From a virus, in the IMG/VR virus record IMGVR_UViG_3300009094_000040, positions 1 to 37,522 of that record: 37,522 bases of DNA. One strand, given 5' to 3'. The position numbers and the translations under genes are program-made. The notes beneath the pieces are model-generated. The model made no database searches. It saw only the letters and a program-made list of their open reading frames with translations, and was not told the DNA's origin. Positions within the stretch are counted from its first letter, which is position 1, and each line of letters opens with the position of its first letter. Shown one piece after another: positions 23,579 to 30,782 of this stretch.

Positions 23579-24014
23579 CAGGATGATGTGCAGCAGCCTT
23601 TAAGGCTTCGGCTGGTACGACTAATGGCACTGATTCAAAGTCCTCTGGAATTCCCCGCCAACCCCATCTCTGAGCAGGTGGCTTTTTATGATCCCATATA
23701 ATACCTTGCTCTTCTAGCTTTAATCTGCGACAGCGATTAGAGCAATAAGCGACATCAGCGTAGTTAGAAGCAAAAACACTATTGCAGCCACGATACTTAC
23801 AGACTTTAGATGTAAAAAGATCCTGGCGGCGGATAAGAGCAAGAATAGATTCAGCTTCACGAGATTTGTCGTCGAGGTCATTCTTCTCTTCTTTCTTTAA
23901 ATCCTCTTCAACTTGCAGCAAGTGACGTAGCTCTTCCTCCATTGCAGGAGTGAGCAGACCTTGATCCCGAAGAGTTTCTAAAGCCTTCTTCTTTTTAGTG
24001 ATCTCTTTGGTCAT
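23496..24014 (-). CDS. zinc-finger protein of unknown function
   Basis: A 172-aa protein. Residues 1-60 are charged helix (KKKKALETLRDQG, EEDLKKEEKND). Residues 72-95 form a C-x4-C...C-x3-C zinc finger (CKYRGC, YCSNRC) followed by a basic and Trp-rich segment (KKPPAQRWGWRG). The finger resembles those used to bind nucleic acid. It overlaps the resolvase gene by 20 bp, so it belongs to the replication operon and is its last member. Its 3' end crosses the end of whiB. Confidence 0.62.
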   Translation of the reverse strand: MTKEITKKKKALETLRDQGLLTPAMEEELRHLLQVEEDLKKEEKNDLDDKSREAESILALIRRQDLFTSKVCKYRGCNSVFASNYADVAYCSNRCRRLKLEEQGIIWDHKKPPAQRWGWRGIPEDFESVPLVVPAEALKAAAHHPVIQQFLAETLIELVADDRTVDASAPSH

Positions 24015-24459
24015 ATTCCTCGTTGTCCTTTATCGCCTTCTCCACAGTGAGGATACGGTTGTTGACTAGCCACTTAACTCCGTGAGCGTGGGCTGCCTTG
24101 TCATCAGGTGTATGTGATTTATACTGAAAGCCTAGCCATTTTTCAGCAGAGGTTCTTACATTTGGCTCCTGTAGGTGGAACTCTGCACCATTGATATGAC
24201 AATACGCTTCGATGAAACCAATAACTCGAACTACGTTAAAGGTGTTGAGAATAAAATTATATTCCATACCTGGGAATACACGGAAGTTCTCTACGATAAC
24301 ATCTGAAATCTGAGAGTAATCGGGATTAAAACGATCATCTAAGTAATGCTTAAAATATGAACGCTTAATCTTAGATCGTTGAGTTAAAGTCCCTTCATCA
24401 TCAAACTCTGCAACACCGATAGATTCACCTGGGTCAATAGCAAGAAATCGGCTTATCAT
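23995..24459 (-). CDS. RuvC-like Holliday junction resolvase
   Basis: A 154-aa RNase H-fold nuclease. Motifs are FLAIDPGESIGVA (D9), DVIVENFRV (E57) and SHTPDDKAAHAHGVKW (D119/D120, H124), the metal-binding set of RuvC-type resolvases. It would cut branched DNA before packaging and during recombination. It starts in an ATGA overlap with the MazG-like gene. The length is normal for phage members. Confidence 0.82.
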   Translation of the reverse strand: MISRFLAIDPGESIGVAEFDDEGTLTQRSKIKRSYFKHYLDDRFNPDYSQISDVIVENFRVFPGMEYNFILNTFNVVRVIGFIEAYCHINGAEFHLQEPNVRTSAEKWLGFQYKSHTPDDKAAHAHGVKWLVNNRILTVEKAIKDNEEYDQRDH

Positions 24460-24806
24460 ATCTTTTTACCGCCATGTCGATATGGACGTGTCCAGTTATA
24501 ATCCATTTTACGTCGAAAATGAAAGTCTAAGTCTACTCCATACACAGAAGAATAGTGGAGTAAACGAATAAAAAGATCAGCAAATTCTGAACCTACCCCC
24601 TCAGGTTTACCATCGAGAAAATAATCATCAAGACCTGTTTCACGCCAAGCCTCTAATGCTTCACTAGCTTCTGAATGTAGTAATGCAATAGCCTCAGGAA
24701 AATTAATTTCATCTGAATTTTTAGCCCATCCCTTAGCCTTAACAAACTCCATTACTTCTTGTTGCATATCTTGAAGTTCAGTCATTTCTGTACTTAAGTC
24801 GCCCAT
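24456..24806 (-). CDS. MazG-like nucleotide pyrophosphohydrolase
   Basis: A 116-aa all-helical protein. The metal-binding helices show HSEASEALEAW (E46, E49) and GSEFADLFIRLLHY (E74, D77), followed by the KMDYNWTRPYRHGGK tail typical of MazG-like enzymes. These convert NTPs or dNTPs to NMPs plus pyrophosphate, and may adjust nucleotide pools or alarmone levels. It overlaps the polymerase stop by 13 bp and the resolvase start by 4 bp. Confidence 0.82.
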   Translation of the reverse strand: MGDLSTEMTELQDMQQEVMEFVKAKGWAKNSDEINFPEAIALLHSEASEALEAWRETGLDDYFLDGKPEGVGSEFADLFIRLLHYSSVYGVDLDFHFRRKMDYNWTRPYRHGGKKI

Positions 24807-26026
24807 TGTTTATCCTCTACGTGGAATTTAACAAACGGTGTGTTGCTGTGCAGTTGAAGTTTGAAATCTTCCATACACTCCCTAATACGTGGAATGTAAT
24901 AGTCTAGCTTATCCTTACGAATCTCCCAAGCTAGTTCATCGTGAACCTGTAATACCATCTTGCATTGTGGGTTATCAATTTTCTTCATGCATTGGATCAT
25001 TGCTCGCTTGACGACTTCTGCCCCGCCTCCCTGACAAGCACTATTGAATGCCTTGTGTTCTTGTCCCTTATTCCAAATCGAATTAAAGTGACGGTGGCGT
25101 CCGGACCAATATTTAATATACCCTCTGTTTTTAGCCACTTCTTGAGCTCTATAGGCAGCGGGTCGGAATCCCGGAAATGCAGCGTTATACGCATCTAGAA
25201 GTTCCCTCACAGATTCTTCGGTTGCAATACCAGTAGACTTATCTCTAGTAGCCTTCATCATGTATACCAGTTTAGCAACCCCCGCACCGTAGACAATAGC
25301 GAAGTTCATTTGTTTAGCATCGTACCGAGTAACTTCTAAACCAGCCCGCTCTTTAATCATACTCGCCGTAGCTTGATGGAAGTCCTCGCCATTGTTAACT
25401 CGCTCAATAAGTTCAACGTCGTTGGCGTACAATAAAGCAAATCGGAATTCCAAGGCAGAGTAATCAAAGGTCCAGAGGATATGTTCTTCATCAGTGGGGA
25501 TAAAGAGTGACTTGACTGGTCCGGACCAAGGCTTATCTGACCGTCTAGGTATCTGTTGTAAATTCGGCTGTTCGCAAGAAGGGCGTCCAGTCCTTGTACC
25601 TGTTGGTTTATAATTCGGCCTAACACGTCCATCAGGACTCACCATATTCTGATAGCCGGTATAATAGAAACTGTCTGCCTGTTGCCAACCCCTGTATGCT
25701 AAGATGTCCTGAGCTAATGGGTTACCTAAAGCATCAAGCATTACATCGTACTCAGCCATAGCTTTCTTATTAAAGCTAGGATTACCATTTTTAGTTTTCT
25801 CAACTACAGGAAGTTCAAGGTCAACAAGCAGCGCTTTTTCTAAATCCAATTTGCTCTTGGGATTGAAGCCAATTCGATCTAGAATAGCGAACATTTCTTC
25901 ATGTGCTTTTGTAGCTAATTCTTCACATCTAGGTATATCAACTTTAAGACCGCGCTGTCCCAATTTGATAAAGGCGCGGATTGAGTCGGCCTCAGTCGGC
26001 CAAAGATGCCTTAGCCCTTGGCCCAT
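24794..26026 (-). CDS. family A DNA polymerase, polymerase domain only
   Basis: A 410-aa replicative polymerase lacking the exonuclease domain. Motif A is DYSALEFR (D188, E193), motif B R234-x3-K238-x3-F242-x3-YG (RYDAKQMNFAIVYG), and motif C VHDELAWE (H362, D363, E364). TGTRTGRPSCEQPNLQQIPR (143-161) is the usual pre-motif A segment. The residue equivalent to E. coli Phe762 is Phe242. The proofreading domain is encoded two genes upstream (26246-26872), with a small HTH gene between. It overlaps that gene by 35 bp. Confidence 0.93.
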   Translation of the reverse strand: MGQGLRHLWPTEADSIRAFIKLGQRGLKVDIPRCEELATKAHEEMFAILDRIGFNPKSKLDLEKALLVDLELPVVEKTKNGNPSFNKKAMAEYDVMLDALGNPLAQDILAYRGWQQADSFYYTGYQNMVSPDGRVRPNYKPTGTRTGRPSCEQPNLQQIPRRSDKPWSGPVKSLFIPTDEEHILWTFDYSALEFRFALLYANDVELIERVNNGEDFHQATASMIKERAGLEVTRYDAKQMNFAIVYGAGVAKLVYMMKATRDKSTGIATEESVRELLDAYNAAFPGFRPAAYRAQEVAKNRGYIKYWSGRHRHFNSIWNKGQEHKAFNSACQGGGAEVVKRAMIQCMKKIDNPQCKMVLQVHDELAWEIRKDKLDYYIPRIRECMEDFKLQLHSNTPFVKFHVEDKQWAT

Positions 26027-26246
26027 TATCTTTCCTTAGCTTTCCGACTCTAATAGCTGCCTTTACCCATTCATCACATTCATGTATCCAATACTGCTCA
26101 GGTATACCTCTGCCTGGATTCATGTTAATAGGTTGTGGGAAATTATTATGTTCTCGTTTTTCAATCCATCCCCGAACTGTGGATTCCGGAACATTGTATC
26201 TTCCGGATAAATCGCGTCGAGTTGCGATTTTCCATTTGTCGGACAC
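25992..26246 (-). CDS. small HTH protein (excisionase/AlpA-like), inside the split polymerase locus
   Basis: An 84-aa protein from a GTG start that overlaps the exonuclease stop by one base. Residues about 8-60 form a winged-HTH like that of excisionase or AlpA proteins (RRDLSGRYNVPESTVRGWIE, FPQPI, YWIHECDEW), followed by a basic tail. It probably binds DNA. It may act as a regulator, an origin-binding factor or a recruiter for the replisome. No integrase is present, so an excision role is unlikely. Confidence 0.7.
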   Translation of the reverse strand: MSDKWKIATRRDLSGRYNVPESTVRGWIEKREHNNFPQPINMNPGRGIPEQYWIHECDEWVKAAIRVGKLRKDNGPRAKASLAD

Positions 26247-26872
26247 TATCCCATCTCCTTCCAGAACACTTTAAATAATTGATGTGCGATCCACACATCT
26301 TTACAACAGTAAGCCCACATAACACTCGCTGGTATCTCTCCCCAACGTAAAGCTTTGAGCAAAACCTTAAGCGTGTCATCGTCCTTACCCTTGTCTTTCA
26401 ATACGTACTTAGCCAACCAGTCTAACTGTTTAGAAGGAAATTCTTCATTGACAAATTGTGCGAGACTAAGAGTACAATAGAAAGGTTTATCTAATACGTC
26501 AATACCAAGAGTAGCTAATGATGGAATATCGAATGGTGCATTATGATAAACCAATGTACTATTCTCTATTACTTCCGTGAATTCCTCTAGCCACTCATGA
26601 GGGAGATTATTGTCCACATGACGCCAAGGGAGATAATAATACCAATCGCTACCCATAGAAGTGTAGCCGACACCAACTCCAGTACAATAACAAGTGCCGT
26701 CAATAAGATATGAAGCTTTCGGTTTCGCACCCTTATACGCATCTGTTGTCTCCGTGTCACATACCACGTAAGGTGCTTGGGAAGCCGTTACTAATACAGT
26801 CTCAAATAGCTTACGTTCATTAACAAGTCTAAAAGTCGATCCCGCCCTCGGGACTAAACCCACCGATGTCAT
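26246..26872 (-). CDS. 3'-5' proofreading exonuclease (DnaQ/Pol I type)
   Basis: An exonuclease domain encoded apart from the polymerase. Exo I is VVCDTETTD, Exo II VYHNAPFDIPSL, and Exo III YCCKDVWIAHQLF, giving the DEDDy metal-binding set. The start is uncertain. The frame is open from 26923, but that would overlap the primase-helicase by 95 bp; ATG 26872 gives a 44-bp overlap and still precedes the domain. It would proofread for the polymerase encoded at 24794-26026. Confidence 0.85.
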   Translation of the reverse strand: MTSVGLVPRAGSTFRLVNERKLFETVLVTASQAPYVVCDTETTDAYKGAKPKASYLIDGTCYCTGVGVGYTSMGSDWYYYLPWRHVDNNLPHEWLEEFTEVIENSTLVYHNAPFDIPSLATLGIDVLDKPFYCTLSLAQFVNEEFPSKQLDWLAKYVLKDKGKDDDTLKVLLKALRWGEIPASVMWAYCCKDVWIAHQLFKVFWKEMG

Positions 26873-28634
26873 CGTCGTTTTCGATTGCTGCGTCTGTAAT
26901 AAGTCCGGACTCATTAATGACATCAGGCTGCTTCCTAGTGAGAGCTTTAAGATCAGTCTGTTCTGCTAGATTGAATCCATCAGTAAACTCAACAAGATAT
27001 GGATTCTCTAAACGACTGTAACGATGCTTGATGTTGATAAACTCTACAACTTTATGGAGAGGATCATTACTCCATAATGTGTAACCGTCATCTATAGAAG
27101 CTGTGATATAACCACTACCAAATACGTCATCTATTGTTTTCGGTTTCTTATTGCCGACTGACTCTTTTCTATTGTGGTGAATGTACCATGTGAAAATCTT
27201 ATACTGATTCCTAAGAGTCGCATCCCAATCCATAAGGGGCCTAACGTTTTCATCTTTACTGAGGTCCTTATGATTGGTCCGACCAAGGGAGTCGATGAAT
27301 ATTCCGTCAAGTTCATGTTCCTCGATCACACTTCTAATAAGTTGTGAGTTATGTGCGCCTTGAACTTCCATAGCTTGACCAAGTGGAATGATCTTTAGGT
27401 GCTCCTGTAGGAGAGTAATCTGTTCCTTGGTCATTTTAGGAACCATCTTGCTTAGGAAGAATTTGATACCAGGAAGGCTCATTTCAAGTGAAAAGAAAGC
27501 AACCTTTTTAGGTTTCTCGATATTATAACGTAAGAACGGTACACCTAATGCAAGAGAAATAGCGAACTGCAAGCTGATTTTAGTTTTGCCCACTCCGGGC
27601 TTGGCTGTCACCATGCCGCAGCCCTGCGATTGCAACATGCCCTCAGCGACCCATTCTAACTGTACGTTAGAGTCCAATACTTCCTTTAAACCGAGTACAG
27701 GCAACTCTCTAATAACCATAGAGTTGTTAGCAAAAGGATGCTTAACACGGGCCCTGACAATAATATCATTAAGTCTTTGTTCACGGTCATTCCGATGCTT
27801 AAACTTTCCCCACCAATTGTCTGCGGTGTGCAGGCAGGAAAATATCTCTCTGTCATTAAGTCCTATTTCAGCACAGTAATAACCTAGCTGCATTAACTTT
27901 GTTGATCTGTCACCTTCTGCTACATCTTTAGAACGAAGGAGACGGAAAGCTGCTAACGGCCAGGGGTATTTAGCTACAATTTCTTGAACGTTTAATAGAT
28001 CAGCTTTAGTGTAGATTTGCGCGGCAGTCGGAGGTTTTGGAACTGTATCGAATTTGGAAGGCTCAAAGATGAAGGTATTAAAGGAAGAAACTTCGACACG
28101 CCGTTTGCGTTTATGGTTATAAGTAGTCGGAGGTCTAAGGACTTGATTTCGGTCCCATCCCGAAGTATCAGCATTGAGTTTATAAGAAAGGGCTCGATTA
28201 ATGGATTCGATCCAGTCGGCATCTGAGTTGAAGGATTCGAGTCGCCAGTACCAATGTTCGTGTCCATTGTCTGATGTCTTAATCCTTAATGAAGGTTCCG
28301 GAATTTCTCCAAGAGACTCCGGAATATTACCGTCTAGTTCTATCCAAACAACATGGCTTCCAATAACAGCAGACTTATTAGCGTCATTAACCCTAAACAA
28401 TGAAGGGGCCAAGTAGACCTCTTTTTGCGGTGCCTCTTCGATGATGTGTTGAATAATCTCAGCCTTTTGGGAGGGCCAACTAAAGAAGCTTGTACTCCAA
28501 GTCGGCGGTTCCTTCTCTCCCGTATATTCTTTTGTTGGGGAATATACATAACCCTGCTCCGTCCCATAAAGAAATTCGAGGTAATCCTCTAGCGTCATCT
28601 GTCCGGACGAAACAGACTCTAACATGGAGGCCAC
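26829..28634 (-). CDS. AEP-type primase fused to RecA-like helicase
   Basis: A 601-aa replication protein. The N-terminal domain fits an archaeo-eukaryotic primase fold: VVWIELDG (E99, D101), NGHEHWYWRLE (H125/H127) and D155 or D161 before LRPPTTYNHK (about 166-175). A helical linker follows. From about 325 comes a RecA-fold ATPase of the RepA/DnaB group: Walker A AKPGVGKT (344-351), FFSLEMS (380-386) and Walker B IFIDSL (D448). It would unwind and prime DNA at the fork. The start is taken as GTG 28634, preceded by AGGA; ATG 28625 is the alternative. Confidence 0.83.
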   Translation of the reverse strand: MASMLESVSSGQMTLEDYLEFLYGTEQGYVYSPTKEYTGEKEPPTWSTSFFSWPSQKAEIIQHIIEEAPQKEVYLAPSLFRVNDANKSAVIGSHVVWIELDGNIPESLGEIPEPSLRIKTSDNGHEHWYWRLESFNSDADWIESINRALSYKLNADTSGWDRNQVLRPPTTYNHKRKRRVEVSSFNTFIFEPSKFDTVPKPPTAAQIYTKADLLNVQEIVAKYPWPLAAFRLLRSKDVAEGDRSTKLMQLGYYCAEIGLNDREIFSCLHTADNWWGKFKHRNDREQRLNDIIVRARVKHPFANNSMVIRELPVLGLKEVLDSNVQLEWVAEGMLQSQGCGMVTAKPGVGKTKISLQFAISLALGVPFLRYNIEKPKKVAFFSLEMSLPGIKFFLSKMVPKMTKEQITLLQEHLKIIPLGQAMEVQGAHNSQLIRSVIEEHELDGIFIDSLGRTNHKDLSKDENVRPLMDWDATLRNQYKIFTWYIHHNRKESVGNKKPKTIDDVFGSGYITASIDDGYTLWSNDPLHKVVEFINIKHRYSRLENPYLVEFTDGFNLAEQTDLKALTRKQPDVINESGLITDAAIENDDDIGGFSPEGGIDF

Positions 28635-28643
28635 TTAGTTTTC

Positions 28644-29204
28644 CTAGACTAGTGTGAGTAACACCTTGAAATCTGCAATTAACGTATTGATCTGCTTTGG
28701 GTTGTATGATGCAACCGCTGGATGGTACAAGAACACTACAGGGGGATTACTCTGAGTATAGGTGTGACCATGAGATTCACGAGGAGAATGTAATGGGAAG
28801 AACATTTGAATAGCTGGCTTACCCATTAATCCAAGAACCTTGGGTTTAACAATCTCAATTTCTTTTTGTACGTACGGTTTATTGTAAGCCGACTCAGCTT
28901 CTGTAGGTTTACGATCCTTACCTAGATCATCAATAGGTCGATACTTCACAGTGTTAGTGATGAATATTGAATCACGTTTAACTTTAGCTCTCAAGCAAAG
29001 TAGGTCCAATACCTCTCCGGCTGGACCTACAAATGGCTCTCCTACTTTGTCCTCTTGCTTACCTGGGGCCTCACCGATAAGCATAATATCAGGGTGTAGC
29101 GGGCCTACCCCTCGGACGAATTTAGTTGCACTCTCCCTCAAATTCACTAATATTGGATTCTTATCTTCTCGATACTTTCGATATAATTCTTCTAACTCTT
29201 CCAT
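28644..29204 (-). CDS. uracil-DNA glycosylase, family 4-like, lacking cluster cysteines
   Basis: A 186-aa enzyme predicted to remove uracil from DNA. Motifs are GEAPGKQED (44-52), PFVGPAG (57-63), NTVKYRP (84-90) and HPA (161-163). Family 4 enzymes normally bind a 4Fe-4S cluster; here the KCRP cysteine is Tyr88, the later cysteine is absent, and no CxxC is seen near the N-terminus. ATG 29204 is chosen because the upstream frame to 29246 lies inside a tRNA gene. That ATG begins two bases after the tRNA's last base, so no Shine-Dalgarno can precede it outside the tRNA. Confidence 0.85.
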   Translation of the reverse strand: MEELEELYRKYREDKNPILVNLRESATKFVRGVGPLHPDIMLIGEAPGKQEDKVGEPFVGPAGEVLDLLCLRAKVKRDSIFITNTVKYRPIDDLGKDRKPTEAESAYNKPYVQKEIEIVKPKVLGLMGKPAIQMFFPLHSPRESHGHTYTQSNPPVVFLYHPAVASYNPKQINTLIADFKVLLTLV

Positions 29205-29205
29205 G

Positions 29206-29288
29206 TGCCGGAGGCGGGAATCGAACCCGCAAGGTTCTCTAACCAACGGATTTTAAGTCCGTCGCGTTTGCCGTTTCGCCACTCCGGC
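29206..29288 (-). tRNA. tRNA-Leu (UAA anticodon)
   Basis: An 83-nt class II tRNA. The acceptor stem is GCCGGAG/CTCCGGC with discriminator A at 29206. The anticodon stem-loop reads GGACTTAAAATCC (anticodon TAA), a variable arm follows (GTTGGTTAGAGAAC), and the T arm is GCGGGTTCGATTCCCGC. CCA is not encoded. It lies on the minus strand between the SSB-like gene and the glycosylase gene, within the operon. It may supplement decoding of UUA codons, which are common in this genome by eye. Confidence 0.95.
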
Positions 29289-29292
29289 GGAA

Positions 29293-29342
29293 CCCTATAT
29301 AATCCCTGTGGTGGTGAGCCAGCCTGGGCTCATTATATAGGG
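29293..29342 (-). other. two-tier inverted repeat in the tRNA 5' leader
   Basis: Outer arms CCCTATATAA (29293-29302) and TTATATAGGG (29333-29342) enclose inner arms TGAGCC (29315-29320) and GGCTCA (29327-29332) with a 6-nt loop. A 12-nt bulge lies on one side. It sits just upstream of the tRNA on the minus strand. There is no U-tract. It could guide processing of the tRNA 5' end, or be a protein-binding site. Confidence 0.5.
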
Positions 29343-29359
29343 TCTATTCAGTTATATCT

Positions 29360-29377
29360 CTTCTAGTTTCCTAGAAG
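29360..29377 (-). other. hairpin at the end of the SSB-like gene
   Basis: CTTCTAG-TTTC-CTAGAAG is a perfect 7-bp stem. On the minus-strand RNA the loop is GAAA, and the stop codon of the SSB-like gene lies in the stem. There is no U-tract, so mRNA stabilisation is more likely than termination. Confidence 0.4.
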
Positions 29378-29901
29378 TCTGCGTCAGCATTAGTAGCTGG
29401 TGCAACTTCCTCAGATGCAAAAGGATCAATGCGACCCTCTGGACGTGGCTTAATAGCAGTCACGTTCCGATAAGTACCACTCTTCTGCACCTTAATCCAA
29501 ACAGGCTTACCCTCAAGGTTCTTCAAATCCGAGCGGGTAATACTGTTCAGGTCAAGTCCAAGGGACTTCATGTGCTCTTTAAGCTGCTGTTGCAAAAAGA
29601 GCTTGTCATTCTCTCCGTTAGCAGGGAGGAAGTGATCCTGGTTATAGCCGTCAAGCTTATCACCAGGCATATCAACCTTGTACTTGAAGGAAAAAGCACG
29701 AGCACTCGGGTCCTTTTTAGTTCCCTTAACTGCGCGAGCCATAGTGATATGGGCCGGGTAGGTCCCATTAAGTCCATCAGGAACATCGGCAAGACCGAGG
29801 TCTGCAACTAAGTTCTCATCCGGATCAAAAGAATCATCGTTCCCAACATTTGGAGTTGGGTCCGTAGTAGTGGGCTCATCTGCCCAAGGATCGGCTGTCA
29901 T
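29371..29901 (-). CDS. single-stranded DNA-binding-like protein
   Basis: A 176-aa protein. An acidic N-terminal tail (1-42) precedes a beta-rich OB-like core (about 43-150) with NGTYPAHITMARAV, FSFKYKVDMPG and LEGKPVWIKVQKSGTYRNV, then an acidic C-terminal tail ending DADF. The order of core and acidic tail is that of phage SSBs, where the tail recruits partners. It lies in ATGA overlap after a Sak4-like ATPase, the usual partner of such proteins. No sequence motif is decisive. Confidence 0.65.
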   Translation of the reverse strand: MTADPWADEPTTTDPTPNVGNDDSFDPDENLVADLGLADVPDGLNGTYPAHITMARAVKGTKKDPSARAFSFKYKVDMPGDKLDGYNQDHFLPANGENDKLFLQQQLKEHMKSLGLDLNSITRSDLKNLEGKPVWIKVQKSGTYRNVTAIKPRPEGRIDPFASEEVAPATNADADF

Positions 29902-30782
29902 TTCTTACCCATCGCTTTCTTTGCCTCAGCAATTAGTTCATCTTTAGCTTTTAGTGCCATATTGAAATTAAAGTTCTCGACTACTGTTGGTAGAGTACCA
30001 ATCCGAGACTTAGCAATAATGAGTCCTCGTTCAGTCTCCTTCTTTCGCGTGCGAGCGTAAAAGTGCTCGACTTCTTTATCATCAGTGAGCGACCAGAAAT
30101 AAACAATGAGGTCAGCGTACTGGTTCAGTACCTTAGCAACCTTGACTGTTGGGCTAGGTCGCTTAGTTACGAACTTAGTCTTTTCATTAACCTCATCTTT
30201 ATCGTGGCAAACAAAGATTACGTTAGCCTGGACATCCTTAAACGCGGATGCAATACGACGCATGTGTTCCGTATTTGCTTGATAGTCCCCGCCCTCTGGA
30301 CGATACTTGTCGTGCTCAATAGGGTCAAGGCTATGCTGTTGAACAATGCGGTTAGTTAATGCGTCGTCCTGTAGCTCAGAGAACGTGTCAATAATGATCG
30401 TCTTATACTGAGGGAATGCACCTTTTTTAAACTGCTCCGCAAACTGCTCAACCTGATTAACAGAAACGTATCGGAAAACCTTCTTCACATTCTTCAATAC
30501 GTTAATGTCGTTAAGGAGGGAACTCTGTCCTCGTTCGATTGCAAATAGTACAGGGTCAGGACTCTTACAAGCAGCCGTTGTCTTGCCACTTCCAACATCG
30601 CCATAGAAGATAGCTTTAATAAAAGGAACGGCATCCAGTGGGTCCTCAGCGTAACCCATGAGCCTATCAACAATTTGCTCATCCTTAGTTTTACTAGGCT
30701 TAGCAGGTGTCTCCTTATCCTTTAGGTTATCTACGACGGCCTCTGGCGACTGTGCCTCTTTGGCCTCTTGCGTAGTTGTCAT
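29898..30782 (-). CDS. Sak4-like RecA-fold ATPase (recombinase)
   Basis: A 294-aa protein. After a disordered N-terminus (1-35) comes a RecA-like core with Walker A GDVGSGKTT (61-69), Walker B TIIIDT (128-133), a sensor-like VIFVCHDKDE and a C-terminal basic region. It resembles phage AAA_24/Sak4 proteins that anneal single strands and support recombination and recombination-dependent replication. Its neighbours, a RecB-like nuclease and an SSB-like protein, form a classic recombination set. Joined to both by ATGA overlaps. Confidence 0.82.
   Translation of the reverse strand: MTTTQEAKEAQSPEAVVDNLKDKETPAKPSKTKDEQIVDRLMGYAEDPLDAVPFIKAIFYGDVGSGKTTAACKSPDPVLFAIERGQSSLLNDINVLKNVKKVFRYVSVNQVEQFAEQFKKGAFPQYKTIIIDTFSELQDDALTNRIVQQHSLDPIEHDKYRPEGGDYQANTEHMRRIASAFKDVQANVIFVCHDKDEVNEKTKFVTKRPSPTVKVAKVLNQYADLIVYFWSLTDDKEVEHFYARTRKKETERGLIIAKSRIGTLPTVVENFNFNMALKAKDELIAEAKKAMGKK

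Noticed and set aside
25992-26246. Excisionase of a temperate phage
   Set aside because: No integrase or attachment site was found, and the gene is embedded between polymerase parts.
29205-29246. Longer start for the uracil-DNA glycosylase at 29246
   Set aside because: The extra residues would be encoded by the T arm and variable arm of tRNA-Leu; family similarity begins after ATG 29204.
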